Shown here: piece after piece, positions 42,735-54,799 of the stretch
Layout of the letters: every line of letters begins with the position of its first letter
Numbering within the stretch: position 1 is the first letter of the stretch
Assembly: GCA_963989385.1 (NCBI GenBank)
Contig: OZ022512.1
Location: 26,991,899 to 27,055,898, forward strand
DNA from: Ctena decussata
Lineage: Eukaryota; Mollusca; Bivalvia; Lucinida; Lucinidae
Reading direction: 5' to 3'
DNA length: 64,000 bases
Translations under genes and position numbers: made by a program
Notes under the pieces: generated by a model
Told to the model about the DNA's origin: nothing
Seen by the model: only the letters and a program-made list of their open reading frames with translations
Database searches by the model: none

Positions 42735-44103
42735 TGTGAGGAAGTTGAGATTGCAGTAGCAGCACTGAACAAGGGGAAGTCTGCCGGAGTTGATAATATA
42801 CTAGCAGAACTTATTCCAGCTGGCGGGGAGACCATGAATGATGTTTTAACAAATCTCTCTTTTCTAACAAGATCTGGAGAAAGGGAGAATAGCTCATCCT
42901 ATGAACTCTGTCACTCATTATTACAGCCCGCAAAAAGGGCAACCTACAGCTCTGCCAGAACTACAGAACCATCGGCCTCATCAATCATTCGAACAAAGTT
43001 ATTTTGAAAGTCATCTTGAACAGGCTTGAACCTCAAGACGAACAGATAATTGTTGAAGAACAGGCTGGATTCGGAGCCGGAAGAAGGACCATAGAACAAA
43101 TCTTCAAACTCAGAATCCTGTGTGAAAAGTACCTCCAGCATCAGCAAAACCTATACCATGTCTTCATTGATTTTTTAAAAAAAGCATTGGACATGCAGTA
43201 TGGGCCACCTTGTGGAAGTGCAACATCAATGCAAAACTAGATCGTACCATTGAGCATCTCTACTACAAGGCTAAAAGTGCAGTTTGGATGAATGGCAGCA
43301 CTGGAGAATGGTTCTTAAGAACAGTTTGAGTGAGGCAAGGATGTCTCCACTCATCCACCCTCTTCAGCATAAGGTATAAGATGGAGATGTTGCAAAGAAG
43401 AACAAATGAAAATAAATCGCCAATGGCATCCAGAGGGCGATCAAGTCATAAAGACAGAAGCTGGGTACCGTAATAAGCTTCAGATACCTAGAAGCATTGT
43501 TTCAGATGATGGCTTGAAACCGGAGGTTCTCTCAAGGATTGAACAAGCCACTGCAGCTTTAACAAAGCTTAAGCTAATTAGGAGAGATGACTATCTCTTG
43601 GATCAAACGTGGAAATGATGCGCTCCCTTGTCATTTCCATATTTCTGTATCTCTGTGAATCGTACCTTGACAGCAGAGTTAGAAAGAAGAACGCATGCCT
43701 TTGAGACGATTTACTACCGAAGGCTACTGAACATTTAGTACTAGGACCACATCATCAATGAGGAGGTTCACAGAAAGATCCAAACAGCCACTGGAAAATA
43801 AGATGAACTCCTGATGGTTAAGAAACGGAAACTAAGGTGGTTTGGCCACGTCTCAATGTCATCTGGTTTAGCAAAGACGATTCTACAGCACACAGTGAAA
43901 GGAAAAAAGAAAAAGAGGTAGACAGAAGAAGAGGTGGTAAGACAATATTAAAGAGTGGACAGGGATGGATTTTGCCAGTTCAACTAGAGCGGCTGAAAAT
44001 ATGACTGAAAGCACGACAAGGCAAAAAGGGATTGTTGCGAAGTCATCCATGGTGCCCCAACGAACTTGCAAGGTTAATGAATAAAATAGAATAGAACAGA
44101 ATA
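42735..44103 (+). pseudogene. Non-LTR retrotransposon (endonuclease-RT type) RT remnant
   Basis: Fragments in shifting frames: ALNKGKSAGVDNILAELIPA; KVILNRLEPQDEQIIVEEQA; LRILCEKYLQHQQNLYHVFI DF; MNGSTGEW; VRQGCLHSSTLFSI; IVSDDGLKPEVLSRIEQATA ALTKLK; and a GHVSMSSGLAKTILQHTVKG -like C-terminus. Between TLFSI and RYKMEM the segment with the catalytic FADD motif is missing. A GAATAGAACAGAATAG tail ends the element. Part of the same family lies at 1451-1570. Confidence 0.85.
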
Positions 44104-44399
44104 GATGTTGTCCAAGTTTTTGAAACCTAAACTAAACGCTGTTGGTTAAAAGAAGTGGGTAAAATAGTACAGGTATCACTAAAACTTTCCTCTGTATACT
44201 TTCTTGTCAGCAATTGTATATGTTTTATTATATTCATAACTACCATGTTCATATTGTACATATGTTTGTCATAACCTCATATGTCTGTACAGTGGAATAA
44301 AGTATATGTTCGTTAAAAAAAACTAAATTGACCATTGGACTATTATCTCCATTGACTACTAACAATCGCGCACCTGGTAATGGGGCCATTTCCATACCG

Positions 44400-44590
44400 T
44401 TTCTAGGAGCCCCGTAATCTCAGTAGGTTTAGGGCTGGCCTACTGATCTAGCCGTCCCAGGTTCGAGCCCCGCTACTGGGTTGCTAGAGGTGAGAATCTT
44501 TCAAACCGTAAACGGGGTTATCACTTGTAATTTAATGTTTGTTGGGATGTCTTTGTCAATCTTTCCCTTTACAAACAAACAAACAGTAAA
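44400..44590 (+). mobile_element. tRNA-derived SINE
   Basis: GTAATCTCAGTAGGTTTAGG (A box-like), GGTTCGAGCCC B box at 44459-44469, then a body and an ACAAACAAACAAACAG tail at 44571-44586. Confidence 0.6.
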
Positions 44591-45725
44591 TTACAAGTGA
44601 TAAGCCGAGTCAGCAGCTCTTTCCCAAATAGGTGGCAACTCAGCTATCTTTACTGAACTAAATAATTTAGACCAACAGAAGGGTTTCAACAGACTAAGCA
44701 AATTATACGAAAAACATTTAACAACTATGTTTACCTATTTCTATTCTTATTAAAGTAGGGTTAAAATGAGAATGAAACAGCACCGAACATGAAGCCGGTG
44801 AAACAGAAAAATGTAGGGGTCTTTTTTTTTTTAAAAGATCTATCAATCTACGAATTATCAAGGCTCCAGCGGTTGCAGTTTTTGAGTAATAGACCATACC
44901 CACAATTTTTTGTACAAATAAGGAAAGGGACGTAACTCTGTCAGTAATGAACATAACTTTGTTATCATTAAAATGATTGGCACTTCAAATACTATTAGCA
45001 TACCAAAAATCAGGTACCTACGTCAAACGGTTCAAAATTGAATGCCCAAGTTAACAAATAGCATAAATCAGTCATTTTTTATTTTGCAAAATTAGCCCAC
45101 AGTTAATCGGGGGGAACCCCACCTTAGGCTCTACCAGTATGCCAAATATGAAGAACCCATCTCAAATACTTTTCCAAAATTTTGTTAACAAACTTACATT
45201 CAATGTTTCGAAAAGGGGGCACACTTCTGTCGAAGACTGAAACTATGAATTTTATGCGGTATTGCCCAAACACACATTCAGCTTGATTACCATCTGTAGA
45301 GCCTTATAGACTGGAGCCCTCAAAAACAACAACATTAGATGGGACTGACAGTTATAAGTGCTGTTTCTTTCCCACCAGACTATCAGAGATTGGAACTCTC
45401 TGGCATGTTGCCTGATTTCTGCTATAGTGCAAAGGATTCAGTTACAGTTACAAGATTACTTCTCTTGAAAGGGCTAGGGACAAGCTTCCCTGGTCATAGG
45501 TCCTGGCGAATGGGCGAATGATCGTCTTTGAACGGTATCACTGGTTCTGATGTGCTGAGCTATTGTGTTATGCAGTAATGGTATTGTGTGGTATGAAGTT
45601 AGTCCAGCCAAATTAGGCTCATCCCTAACAAGCCACAAGACGGGTAAGTGTAATGTTACACGGCTGAGTAAAAGACACCCCGAGACCAGCTTATGGTTAA
45701 AACAGTTCTAAAAACCTGTAGGGCT
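44591..45725. other. Intergenic, old repeat debris
   Basis: AATACTATTAGCATACCAAA here resembles AATACTATTTGTATACCAAA at 29168, so part is an old dispersed repeat. No gene supported. Confidence 0.4.
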
Positions 45726-45727
45726 TA

Positions 45728-46647
45728 AGGGACGAGTTATTTATTATCAGGTGGCGGCCAGGAACATTTAGGGGGTGGGGTCGGAATTTTTTTGCTGATG
45801 TGCTATGGGGGGGGGGGGTCGGAAATCAATAAGGCTTGGAGCAGGGGGGGGGGCATATATTTTATTAGGCATATTGGGGGGTCAGAATTCTTCCATGAGT
45901 CATCATTTAAAAAAAAACAAAAAAAACTCAGCTTCTGGGGGGCAAAGCCCCCAGACTCCATTACTCCTAAAAGTTCAAACTCTATTCTTTCAAATTCAAA
46001 AAAAAACTTAAAAGACATTTAAGAAAATGTCACACAAAACTTGGGCAGCCTCTATAAAAAAAAAAACAGATCTTTTCATTAACTTGCTAGAGGAACAGTA
46101 TATAATTGTCTATAAGATCATGTCGAGTACAATGTTAATGATTTGTTTTCAATTAAATTTAAGGTCTGCGTTTGTGATATTAGCTATCCAGGTTCCTTGT
46201 CATCAGCAAAGCTTCTAAGGCGTCTGGGAGCTGCGCCCCCACGCCCCGCCCTCTCCATTGATATTATTAACAGTTCCATTGACAACATGTTTCAAGATGG
46301 CCATAAGCAGAAGAAAGTGCAATGATTAAAGCAGACCATTAATCTGCATGATTAATTAACATGTCCGAATATGTTCTTTCTGTTTCATACAGGTTTTGAT
46401 TGAAATCTGTCCGACATAAAATAGGTAATGTGTGTGTGTGTGTGTGTGTGTGAGTGTGTGAGTGTGTGTGAAGGGTAGCTGGGATGGGGTGGGGTCATAA
46501 ACTCTTTTGTCACCAATCGTGGGGGGGGGGGGTTGGGGGTAGGAAAAAATTTTGGTGAGACTAGGGGTCGGAAAAAATTTGGTGACTCATATGAAAATGT
46601 TACCCCCCCCCCCCCCACACACACCTGATAATAAATGACTCGTCCCT
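45728..46647. mobile_element. AGGGACGAGT TIR element
   Basis: TIRs AGGGACGAGTTATTTATTAT CAGGTG and CACCTGATAATAAATGACTC GTCCCT. Interior has long G/C runs and GT microsatellite (46430-46468); no transposase. Confidence 0.75.
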
Positions 46648-47107
46648 AATGTAGGTTTCCAAGCATGAAGGTGACATTGCGGTGTTTAGCATAACTTCAA
46701 AAGCGGTGTCGACATAAACTTCGTTTTCCGGTTGTATTTCTTGTGGAAAGTTGAAGGTGAATCTCTAATTTTCTTCAAATTCTTGACCCGTAACTAATTG
46801 AATCAAATCACTTTCAAAAGCGTAAATTTTGGCCTCTTCATTTCCAACTGAGACTGCAGTGGAGCATGAAATCGTACATTCCCAAACCCCTATTGACAGG
46901 TCTCCTTACATAACTCTGTTATTGCTCACTGTCCAGGCCAGGTTAGTCGATTGATCTACGCTATATTGTGCTGCATTGTCAGAAAACTATATGTCCATTT
47001 ATAAGTCGAGAATCTACTCTTCCAGAATTATAGTAAATATGTCATATAATTGTCATTCAGTCTTGGGGTTATCTGTTAAGTTAGTTTTAAATTGATTGGT
47101 AAGAAGA
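46648..47107. other. Intergenic, nothing recognised
   Basis: No repeat ends or exon-like sequence recognised. Confidence 0.4.
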
Positions 47108-47516
47108 GATGTAGAAGGGGTTACTAGAGTTACCGGAATACACCTTATTACCGGAATACACCAAAATAAACATTTTTATTTAAAAATTGACATATTTATT
47201 GGTAGGATAGTTAAATAAGAACTATTTCCAGCTCAGATATGGCTATTTTTGCATCTGTAGTGAGAATAAATGAAAACAGCAAGTAGTGATCAGAGGACAG
47301 TTCTCGAAACCGGCAGATGTTTTAAGTGGGGTACCCCAAGGCTCAGTCCTGGGACCCTTACTGTTCATACTTTATGTAAATGACATCCCGGAAGTAGTCT
47401 GTGCAAAACTGAAAATGTATGCAGACGATACAAAAGTTTATGAAAAACAGAATAAGTGTGTATCTTTACAGCAAGACTTGGAAAAACTTGAAGAATGGTC
47501 TAGGATATGGTTATGA

Positions 47517-48645
47517 CTGTATTCAAATAAAAATACAAATACTTTGCAAATGTATTCGAATACTTTTGAATACTTTTCAATAAAAAATGGAAATTTCATT
47601 AACCAATAGTTTTTGCTGAACTTTCATATCTCTAGTAGTCCAGACTCTAGAGGTTTTACTACATAAAATAACTTTGATGACAAGATTCTTTCTTTTGATA
47701 TGTCCTAGATAGCTTCATATCTATTTTAGGAACCTTTTATTTAGATCTATGATATAGCTGGATATCTTTCTATGTTTGCAAATTTGCATATTTGGTGTAA
47801 GGTGACTTTATTTCCATATTCTGATGCCAAAGCTGGAAGCCATTTGATCTGGATCTAGACTATTTGTCATTTTGATTCCAAATAAATAGTAATAAATTGC
47901 ATCAAATTCAAAGTAATCATGGCATTTGAATCAGAGATTGGGCATTTGTTGTGATTTTCATCTTGATTTCAAATTATGTTTGGCTGAAATTAAGATGGGA
48001 TCATAATTGTGTATTGTAATTTTTTTAGAAACAAGTGTCAAAAAATTGTACAGGTATGGCATGGCTTAGTTGTCAGTTCTGTGCCTTGTCCCTATTTAAT
48101 ACTGTCATGGGGCAATCTACTGAAAGGTGACATATAGGTATTATATTTGCTAACTTGGAAGTTTAACCTAATGATGCCTAGTGCCATAAAAGAGATCTTG
48201 ACTAACAGTGTTAACCAAGATCAGACACTGTAGAGTGCAGCATATGATCAGGGTTTTCAATAATGGCTTCAAAAACTTAATTTTTTACAGAAAGTTATGA
48301 AAATAAAACCAGCCAAAGCAGTCAATTAATAAATAATATTCTGTGATGTCTTTTATGTATTGTATTTACCTTTGAGGTGTAGTCTTCAAAGTTCCTACAC
48401 TAGCATTCTTGGCTTTAGTCACATCAATCCCATGATTTATATAATTTTATGCATCAATTTTTCCTTAAAATGACAAAAGTATTCATAATTTATTCATAAA
48501 AGTATTCATGAATACATGAAATTTACAATGTATTCGAATACAAATACTTTTATTCTAAGAAATCCACGAATACAGAATACTTTATGAATACTCAGAAAAT
48601 GTATTCGAATTGTATTCGAATAAGAATACAGAATACGATTACCCC
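47517..48645. mobile_element. AT-rich element with TATTCGAATAC ends, nested in the LINE
   Basis: GTATTCGAATAC / GAATACTTTT motifs cluster at both ends in inverted order (47530-47575 and 48530-48630). It interrupts the LINE after EEWSRIWL. Ends are only approximate; no coding. Confidence 0.5.
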
Positions 48646-48935
48646 AAGTCTGATCTGCGAAAAAGGCATCTCAGTCACTAGGTGTTGTGAAAAGGACATT
48701 CACACATTTTGATAGATATAGCTTCTCTATATTATATAAGACATATATCAGGCCTCACATGGAATTTGCTGTTCAGGCATGGAATCCTTACCTCAGAAAG
48801 GACATTGAATACTTGGAAAAGATTCAGCACAGGGCAACAAAACTAGTTCCAGAATTGAGGAATTTGGATTATAATGAAAGACTCAAGGCCTTAGATTAAA
48901 CTACATTGGAGGATAGAAGACAAAGAGGTGATTTA

Positions 48936-49938
48936 CCGTATTTCTTTGGCTATAGGGCGAGTCGTTTATAAGACGGGGGTGTTTTTTGGACTGTCTGGGC
49001 AAGTATTTAGCTTAGCCTTGCCTATAAGACGGGCCTATTTTTTTTGCCAATTTCCCAACGGTCATTACGGGTCACAGATGTCAACATATATCTAAACTGG
49101 TCGGCTATGCAGTTACGTAATGTGCATAAATATCTTAGATTAATTACCTCATTATTTTATCCAGTATGAGCAAAGGTCATATTTCCGTAACTTAAATTTA
49201 GCTTTGCAGCCTAACTCCGGTGTACACAAGTGGAGAAACATATTCTTGTATCCCAGTTTGAAAATGGAAGAATCCATATTAAAAAGATTTTTTTTTATTC
49301 ACTGGCCGAATATTTAGCATAAATACAGTCAAGCAATCCTACTGTGTATCTAAATCCAACACTTCAGTACTTCAACAAACATTGTGTCACCTAAAGGTCA
49401 TTGACCGGCTCCCTTGTTGTGGCTTCTTTGATCTTGCACCAGACTACAGCTCAATACTGCTCTCAAATTACCTAACTGACTCCGTTTTGACAGGCTGGGG
49501 TCAAGTCGATAGATAAAGAGTAAAAGTGCCTTACGTTTGTAGGTTGCAGAAAAATACCTATGTGAATGTTTGGGGAAAAAATAAAGATGATAGTGTTACA
49601 CATTGTTTGCGGATTAGGAATTCAAAAGGAGTTTAATGAGAGCACACAGCAGTGAAATTCGGTTTGGCTAGATGCAATCAGTGTTTGCATACGGCATCAT
49701 TTCTTGTGATCCGTACTAGACGTATTGTTTATGTCTCAACACCTACTGGGTTTTGCGATGCACCTGGACATAACTTGGAAGTGCTTTGTGTATTTAAGAA
49801 CATGGATCGTGACCAGCTGCTCAGGGACTTTGGGGAAAATATAGCTAGGGTATTCAAAGCCTCGCTTATAAGACGGGGGCAAATTTTTGGGGTCATTTCA
49901 GTGGGAAAAATCCCCGTCTTATAGTCGAAGAAATACGG
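48936..49938. mobile_element. CCGTATTTCTT TA-element, nested in the LINE, copy A
   Basis: TIRs CCGTATTTCTTTGGCTATAG / TATAGTCGAAGAAATACGG. TA flanks at 48934-48935 and 49939-49940; removing the element plus one TA restores GGTGATTTAATTGAAGCC and the LINE frame (GDLIEA). TTATAAGACGGG occurs several times near the ends. No transposase. Confidence 0.9.
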
Positions 49939-50779
49939 TAATTGAAGCCTGTAAGATTATAACAGGGAGAGAAAATGTTGACTGTGATAAATTTTTCAAA
50001 TTCAGGGCTAATGCCACAACAAGAGGAAATTCCATGAAAATATACAAGCCAAGTCTCCAAAAGTGTATTCTTCAGAGAGTGAACTATTTCAGCATTCGTG
50101 TTATCAATGCTTGCAATAATTTACCAGAAAGTGTCATATCAGCACCAGGAGCTAATGCGTTCAAAAACAGACTAGACCGATACAATAGAAGCAGACATGG
50201 GGCACAAGGGGCATCTGCCTAACTCAAAACCCCCATCATCCTAACGTAACGTAACGTAACGTAAATGGACCAGGGTATGGGCCTTGGATAGGTATCACTG
50301 TGTAGATTGCAAGCTGGTTAGGGTCTTTGTATGGGTCATTCACTTGCCGTTTTTTACATGCAGCTGTTACTAAAAGACATATTTTGGATAATATTACATT
50401 TATTCTGGTAATATTATAGTGTATTTCGGTAAATAAATATGTGTATTTTGGTATATTCCGGTAGATTCCAGTGTATTTTGGTATATCCGGTAATTAAGTG
50501 TATTCCGGTATTTCTAGTAACCGATGTAGAAGACAAGTCAACAGGACTTACATGATTCTACTACAACCAAGTTACAAGTAAACCTGTTTATTGATAATTA
50601 CTGTCAATGTTACAAACTGCAATTATCTACCGTATTTACCCTAATTATTCGGACGGATTAAAATAATTTTTTTTTTTTACTGTCCAAACATTTAATTTGG
50701 CAAAAATTATGATTTTTTAAGTGAACGAGTATTTACGAAAGCCGAATAATAACCAATTATCAAGGGTATGCACTGGCAT

Positions 50780-51083
50780 ATATACATACCTGTCAACTCT
50801 CCCCCATAAATAGGGAGTCTCCCTATTTTTGATGGTACTCCCTCTCTCCCTCCCTCCTTTGCCAAAAATGGCAAAATCTCACTATTTTAAGGCCATCTCC
50901 CTATTTTTTGTTTGAATTTTAAGATTTTTCCATTAAATAGTATAAGATTTCCAAATATCTCCCCCATGAAAATTGTCATGACTTTTTGAGCGTGTGCATT
51001 TTTGTTGAAAAAGTCTGCTGAAATGGTCATTTTCTAGCTTTCTCCCCCATGAGATTTTCCAAAAGTTGACATGTATGTATATA
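50780..51083. mobile_element. TATATACATACCTGTCAACT MITE, nested
   Basis: TIRs ATATACATACCTGTCAACT / AGTTGACATGTATGTATAT; inner CTCCCCCATAAATAGGG and CCCCCATGAGATTTT motifs. Confidence 0.7.
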
Positions 51084-51214
51084 CGGTATCTTTTTCGTAT
51101 ATAGTACCGATAGGTGTGAAATTTGTTAAACTAATGTATTGTTTAATCAATTAGATTATATGAGAAAATAAACTTCATAATGGCTTCTGGTATTGTCTAG
51201 CTGGTAGGTGTTGA

Positions 51215-52118
51215 ACCATGAAATGACCCCCAAAATTTGTACCCATCTTATAGAAGAGGCTTTGGACACCGTGGCTATTTTCCACAAAGTGGTCACTGTT
51301 CAATGCGTAACCTTAAGTCTATTCCCCCTCCCAAGTTGTGTTCAGGTGTTGAGACATAAACAATACATCAGGTACCGATCACATGAAATAATACCTTATG
51401 GGAACAGTGATTGCATCTGGCAAACCCATTAAACTCTTCTTTTCAATTCCACACCTGCAAACAATGTGTAACAATATCATCCTTTTATTTTTATTTCCTC
51501 AAGTTAACATTCTCAGGTATTTTCCTGCAACCTAGATGTAAACAAATAAGGCACTTTTTCTCTTTACTTATCGGTAATCCCAACTTGTCAAACCTGTCTC
51601 GCTCAATTATGTAATTTGAGATGTGGTATTGGACTAGAGTACACAAAAAGATCAAAGCGGTCAATGACCTTGAGGTGACACAATTTGTTTGTTGAAGTAC
51701 TGGTGTGTTAGACTGACCACTTGCTAGTAGTTTGGATACAGTATTTACGCTAAATATTTGGCCTGTGGAAAAAATTTGTTTAGTATGGATCCTTTCATCT
51801 TCAAATTGCAAATTGGAATATGTCACGAATATATTTTCTCCAGTTGTATACATCGGAGTTAGGATGTGGATAACTTATGGAAATATACATACGGTACATA
51901 ATGTGGTATGTAATCCAAGATATTTATGCATATTACGGTAACTGCATAACCAGTTTAAATATACGTAGACATCGGCGACTGGTGATGACCTTTGGGGAAT
52001 TGGCAAAAAGATAGGTCCGTCTTATAGGCGAGGCTAAGCTAAATACTTGCCCAGACAGTCCAAAAACTACCCCCCCTCCGTCTTATAAACGACTCGCCTT
52101 ATAGCCGAAGAGTTGCGG
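51215..52118. mobile_element. CCGTATTTCTT TA-element, inverted diverged copy B
   Basis: Reverse complement of 48936-49938 with many changes, e.g. AAGACGG-type motifs at 52018 and 52080, and AAATACTTGCCCAGACAGTC CAAAAA. The right end (GTTGCGG, TA) is present; the other end is truncated near 51215. Confidence 0.85.
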
Positions 52119-52178
52119 TACCTCATCTAGCCGAAGGCAAAGGTAAACATAGCCAACAGACAAAACTGATAGCCTATA

Positions 52179-52338
52179 CAGTCCAACCTGTATTAAGCAA
52201 GCACCTAAGGGATAATCAAAATCTGCTTGCTTAAGACAGGTGCTTGCTTAATACAGGTACATTTCAATGTATCTGCCCGTTTTGGGAACTGAATACCTGC
52301 TTGCTTAATACAGGTGGCCACTAAGACAGGTTTTACTG
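52179..52338. mobile_element. CAGTMMAACCTGT MITE (pogo/mariner-like)
   Basis: TIRs CAGTCCAACCTGTATTAAGC / CTAAGACAGGTTTTACTG, TA at 52177-52178 and 52339-52340. GCTTGCTTAATACAGGT recurs inside. 160 bp. Confidence 0.8.
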
Positions 52339-52551
52339 TACATGAAAATTTTATGAGAGAACAAGGGATGTTTTTTTTTTGTGTCCGAACATTTACGGAC
52401 AACAAAAATACCCTGGTCAGTACGTGTCCGGAAATATAGGGTACATAATATAGGTGGCGTTTTGGGAAAAAATAGGGTGTCCGAAAATTTACGGTGTCAG
52501 AAAATTAGGGTAAATACGGTAACCTTTCTGGTAAGCTTATTCTGCAGGTAT

Positions 52552-53753
52552 TTTTATGCCCCCGCCTTTTAAAATGGGGGGGGCATATAGTATCACCGCT
52601 GTCCGTACGTACGTAGCGTACGTACGTAAGAAATGGTTTCCGTTCAATATCTTTTGAAAGCATTGGTGTATTGAATTCATATTTCATACACAGCTATATA
52701 ATCATAAAATACAGGTCAAGTTCGATGTTGGGTAAAATCCGGCTATTATTGTGGGAGTTATGGCCCTTTTTCGACTTCGGTTTCTATGAAAAAATGGTTT
52801 CCGTTCAATATCTTTTGAAAGCATTGGTGTATTGAATTCATATTTTATACGCAGCTATATAATCATAAAATACAGGTCAAGTTCGATGTTTGGTAAAATC
52901 CGTCAATTATTATTGGAGTTATGGCCCTTTTTCGACTTCTGTTTCTATGAAGAAATGGTTTCCATTCGATATCTTTTGAAAGCATTGGTGTATTGAATTC
53001 ATATTGTATACACAGGTATATAATCATAAAATACAGGTCAAGTTTGATGTTGGGCAAAATCCGTCGATTATTGTGGGAGTTATGGCCCTTTTTCAACTTT
53101 ATTTTTTATGAAGAAATGGTTTCCGTTCGATATCTTTTAAAATCATTGGTGTATTGAATTCATATTTTATACACAGGTATATAATCATAAACTACAGCTC
53201 AAGTTTGATGTTGGGCAAAATCCGTCGATTATTGTGGGAGTTATGGCCCTTTTTCGACTTTATTTTGTATGAAAAACTGGTTTCCGTTCATTATCTTTTG
53301 AAAGCATTGGTATGTTGAATTCATATTTTATACACAGGTATATAATCATAAAATACAGGTCAAGTTCAATGTTTGGTAAAATCCGTCAATTATTGTGGGA
53401 GTTATGGCCCTTTTTCGACTTCATTTCATACAATAATGGTGTCCGTTTGTTAGTTTTTGAAAAGTTACTTGTTTCCGGGCTATTTCTTATGGAAAGTTGC
53501 ATGGCATCCATTTCTGCGATAAGATACAGAAAATCATCACATATCAGTCATGACAACCCACACATCCAAGCCCCCCCCCCATGTACTGCTCAATAAGCAC
53601 AATACATCTGCCCAAGGAAAACAATAAAACATGTACCACAGAAGTGTGCCTTTGTGAACTTAGTTATGCTACAAGTGCCTTTACCTTAAACAAGGCGCCA
53701 TATTACTTAGGGCACTAGGCGGGGGCATCCGTGTCGTATGGACACATTTCTAG
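52552..53753 (+). mobile_element. ATGCCCCC-type rolling-circle-like element, full length, different core
   Basis: 5' TTTTATGCCCCCGCCTTTTA AAATGGGGGGGGCAT; a GTACGTAC tract (52606-52628); five ~161 bp units (ATGGTTTCCGTTCAATATCT ...; starts at 52633, 52794, 52955); 3' GGCGGGGGCATC, hairpin GTGTC-GTATG-GACAC (53731-53745), CTAG at 53750-53753 followed by T. Ends are shared with 9681-10822, while the core is unrelated. Confidence 0.75.
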
Positions 53754-54799
53754 TTTTACCACATTTGTCTGCTCTGAGCATGCGTTAACATTCCAGTTTT
53801 GGTCACCCAGAGCATGCTCTAGGGTGCTCCGAGCATTTCTTCTAAATCAAGCTGGGGAACCACATAATTGGAAAGGTGATTGATAAAGTATGCTCGTGCT
53901 CGCAATAAACCCCCCCCACCCCCCCCCAAAAAACGGTGCGTGGAGCAACCACTGCTCAAAGTATATAGAACTAGGACTGTGCATGTGTGTTTGGCTTCCC
54001 CAAATGCAATATAAGTATACTCAAGGTTAGTGTCACATATTATAGACTGCTAGGTGTTGACTATAAACAGGAACTCTTGCTCTAAAATGCCATTTTCGTC
54101 AAAAGCGAGCATGCTTGGAGTGACCATATTTGGGAAGTTAACACATGCTCGGAGCAGCCATATGTGGTATAAAAACATAGCTCTATTCTGTGACAAACAG
54201 GTAGGCCGTATTTTTTAATTACATTAGTGTTTTTCTGTTACAATGGTATTATAGTATGACACCCAAACTAATTAAAGTCTCACAAATAACACTACAAATG
54301 ATTTCTGATCAAGAAAAGGCTACTTACATAAGCATTCCCATTAAAACTTATTTTTGAAAATGCTTTTTGGTTATTCAGGTGCTTTTCGGTATTTCTTTGC
54401 TTCTTGGTTATTCTTTGAACCCCTATAGATCTCTATACAGATTTGTTCCTGTCTTTCTTTGTGAGTGTAAATAATGAATCTATGAATAGAAATTTACTTT
54501 ATGTCGAATTTATGTCAAAAAAAATACTTCTCCATCTCAATATATATACATAGGATCACTTTTCTTTTTTCTGCAAGCAAACTATCAATTGAATACTTTG
54601 AATATCTTTTATGCATGCATAATAAAATGGCAAACTTTTCAGGCTTTTTCTCCAAAGAGTTTATACATGTATACCTCTGTGATTGCAACACAGACATACT
54701 TTTAAAAGTTAATTCCAAACCCTGGAGGAAAATTTTTCAGATAGATATGTATATGCCATTTAAAATTTAGGAAATTATATAGATACAAAAATATATTAT
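53754..54799. other. Intergenic, nothing recognised
   Basis: Several GAGCATGC-type words (53770-54150) recur loosely; no defined element or gene. Confidence 0.4.

Larger units (their letters stand above)
47268..50264 (+). pseudogene. Non-LTR retrotransposon (CR1/L2/jockey-like) RT, 5' truncated, split by insertions
   Basis: RT motifs LSGVPQGSVLGPLLFILYVN DIP and MYADDTKVYE are intact (47268-47514). After ~1.1 kb the protein resumes: AKKASQSLGVVKRTFTHFD, YKTYIRPHMEFAVQAWNPYL, YLEKIQHRATKLVPEL (48656-48935), then, past a second insertion, EACKIITGRENVDCDKFFKF to NRSRHGAQGASA (49941-50221). It ends in about four CGTAA units (50243-50264), a LINE-type tail. About 90 codons are missing at the first gap. 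Confidence 0.85.
47118..50522. mobile_element. Mutator-like TIR element carrying a LINE
   Basis: TIRs GGGTTACTAGAGTTACCGGA ATACACC and, on the right, TATTCCGGTATTTCTAGTAA CC. GATGTAGAAG occurs at 47108-47117 and 50523-50532, a 10 bp target duplication in the Mutator range (9-11). Subterminal ACCGGAATACAC / TATTCCGGTA motifs recur. No transposase; the inside is mostly a LINE fragment. Confidence 0.75.
50630..52519. mobile_element. CCGTATTTACCCTAATT TA-element holding three others
   Basis: TIRs CCGTATTTACCCTAATTATT / AATTAGGGTAAATACGG, TA at 50628-50629 and 52520-52521. Subterminal TTCGGAC / GTCCGAA motifs. Nested: 50780-51083, 51215-52118, 52179-52338. Confidence 0.75.

Noticed and set aside
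45792..46022. Overlapping ORFs on both strands with poly-Gly/Pro runs
   Set aside because: They come from G/C runs inside a TIR element.
49652..49924. 90-residue ORF in the CCGTATTTCTT element as a possible transposase piece
   Set aside because: The related inverted copy at 51215-52118 does not keep the frame and no transposase motif is seen.
51491..51853. 120-residue minus-strand ORF
   Set aside because: Lies inside the inverted copy of the CCGTATTTCTT element; the matching stretch of the other copy (49400-49650) is not open in that frame.
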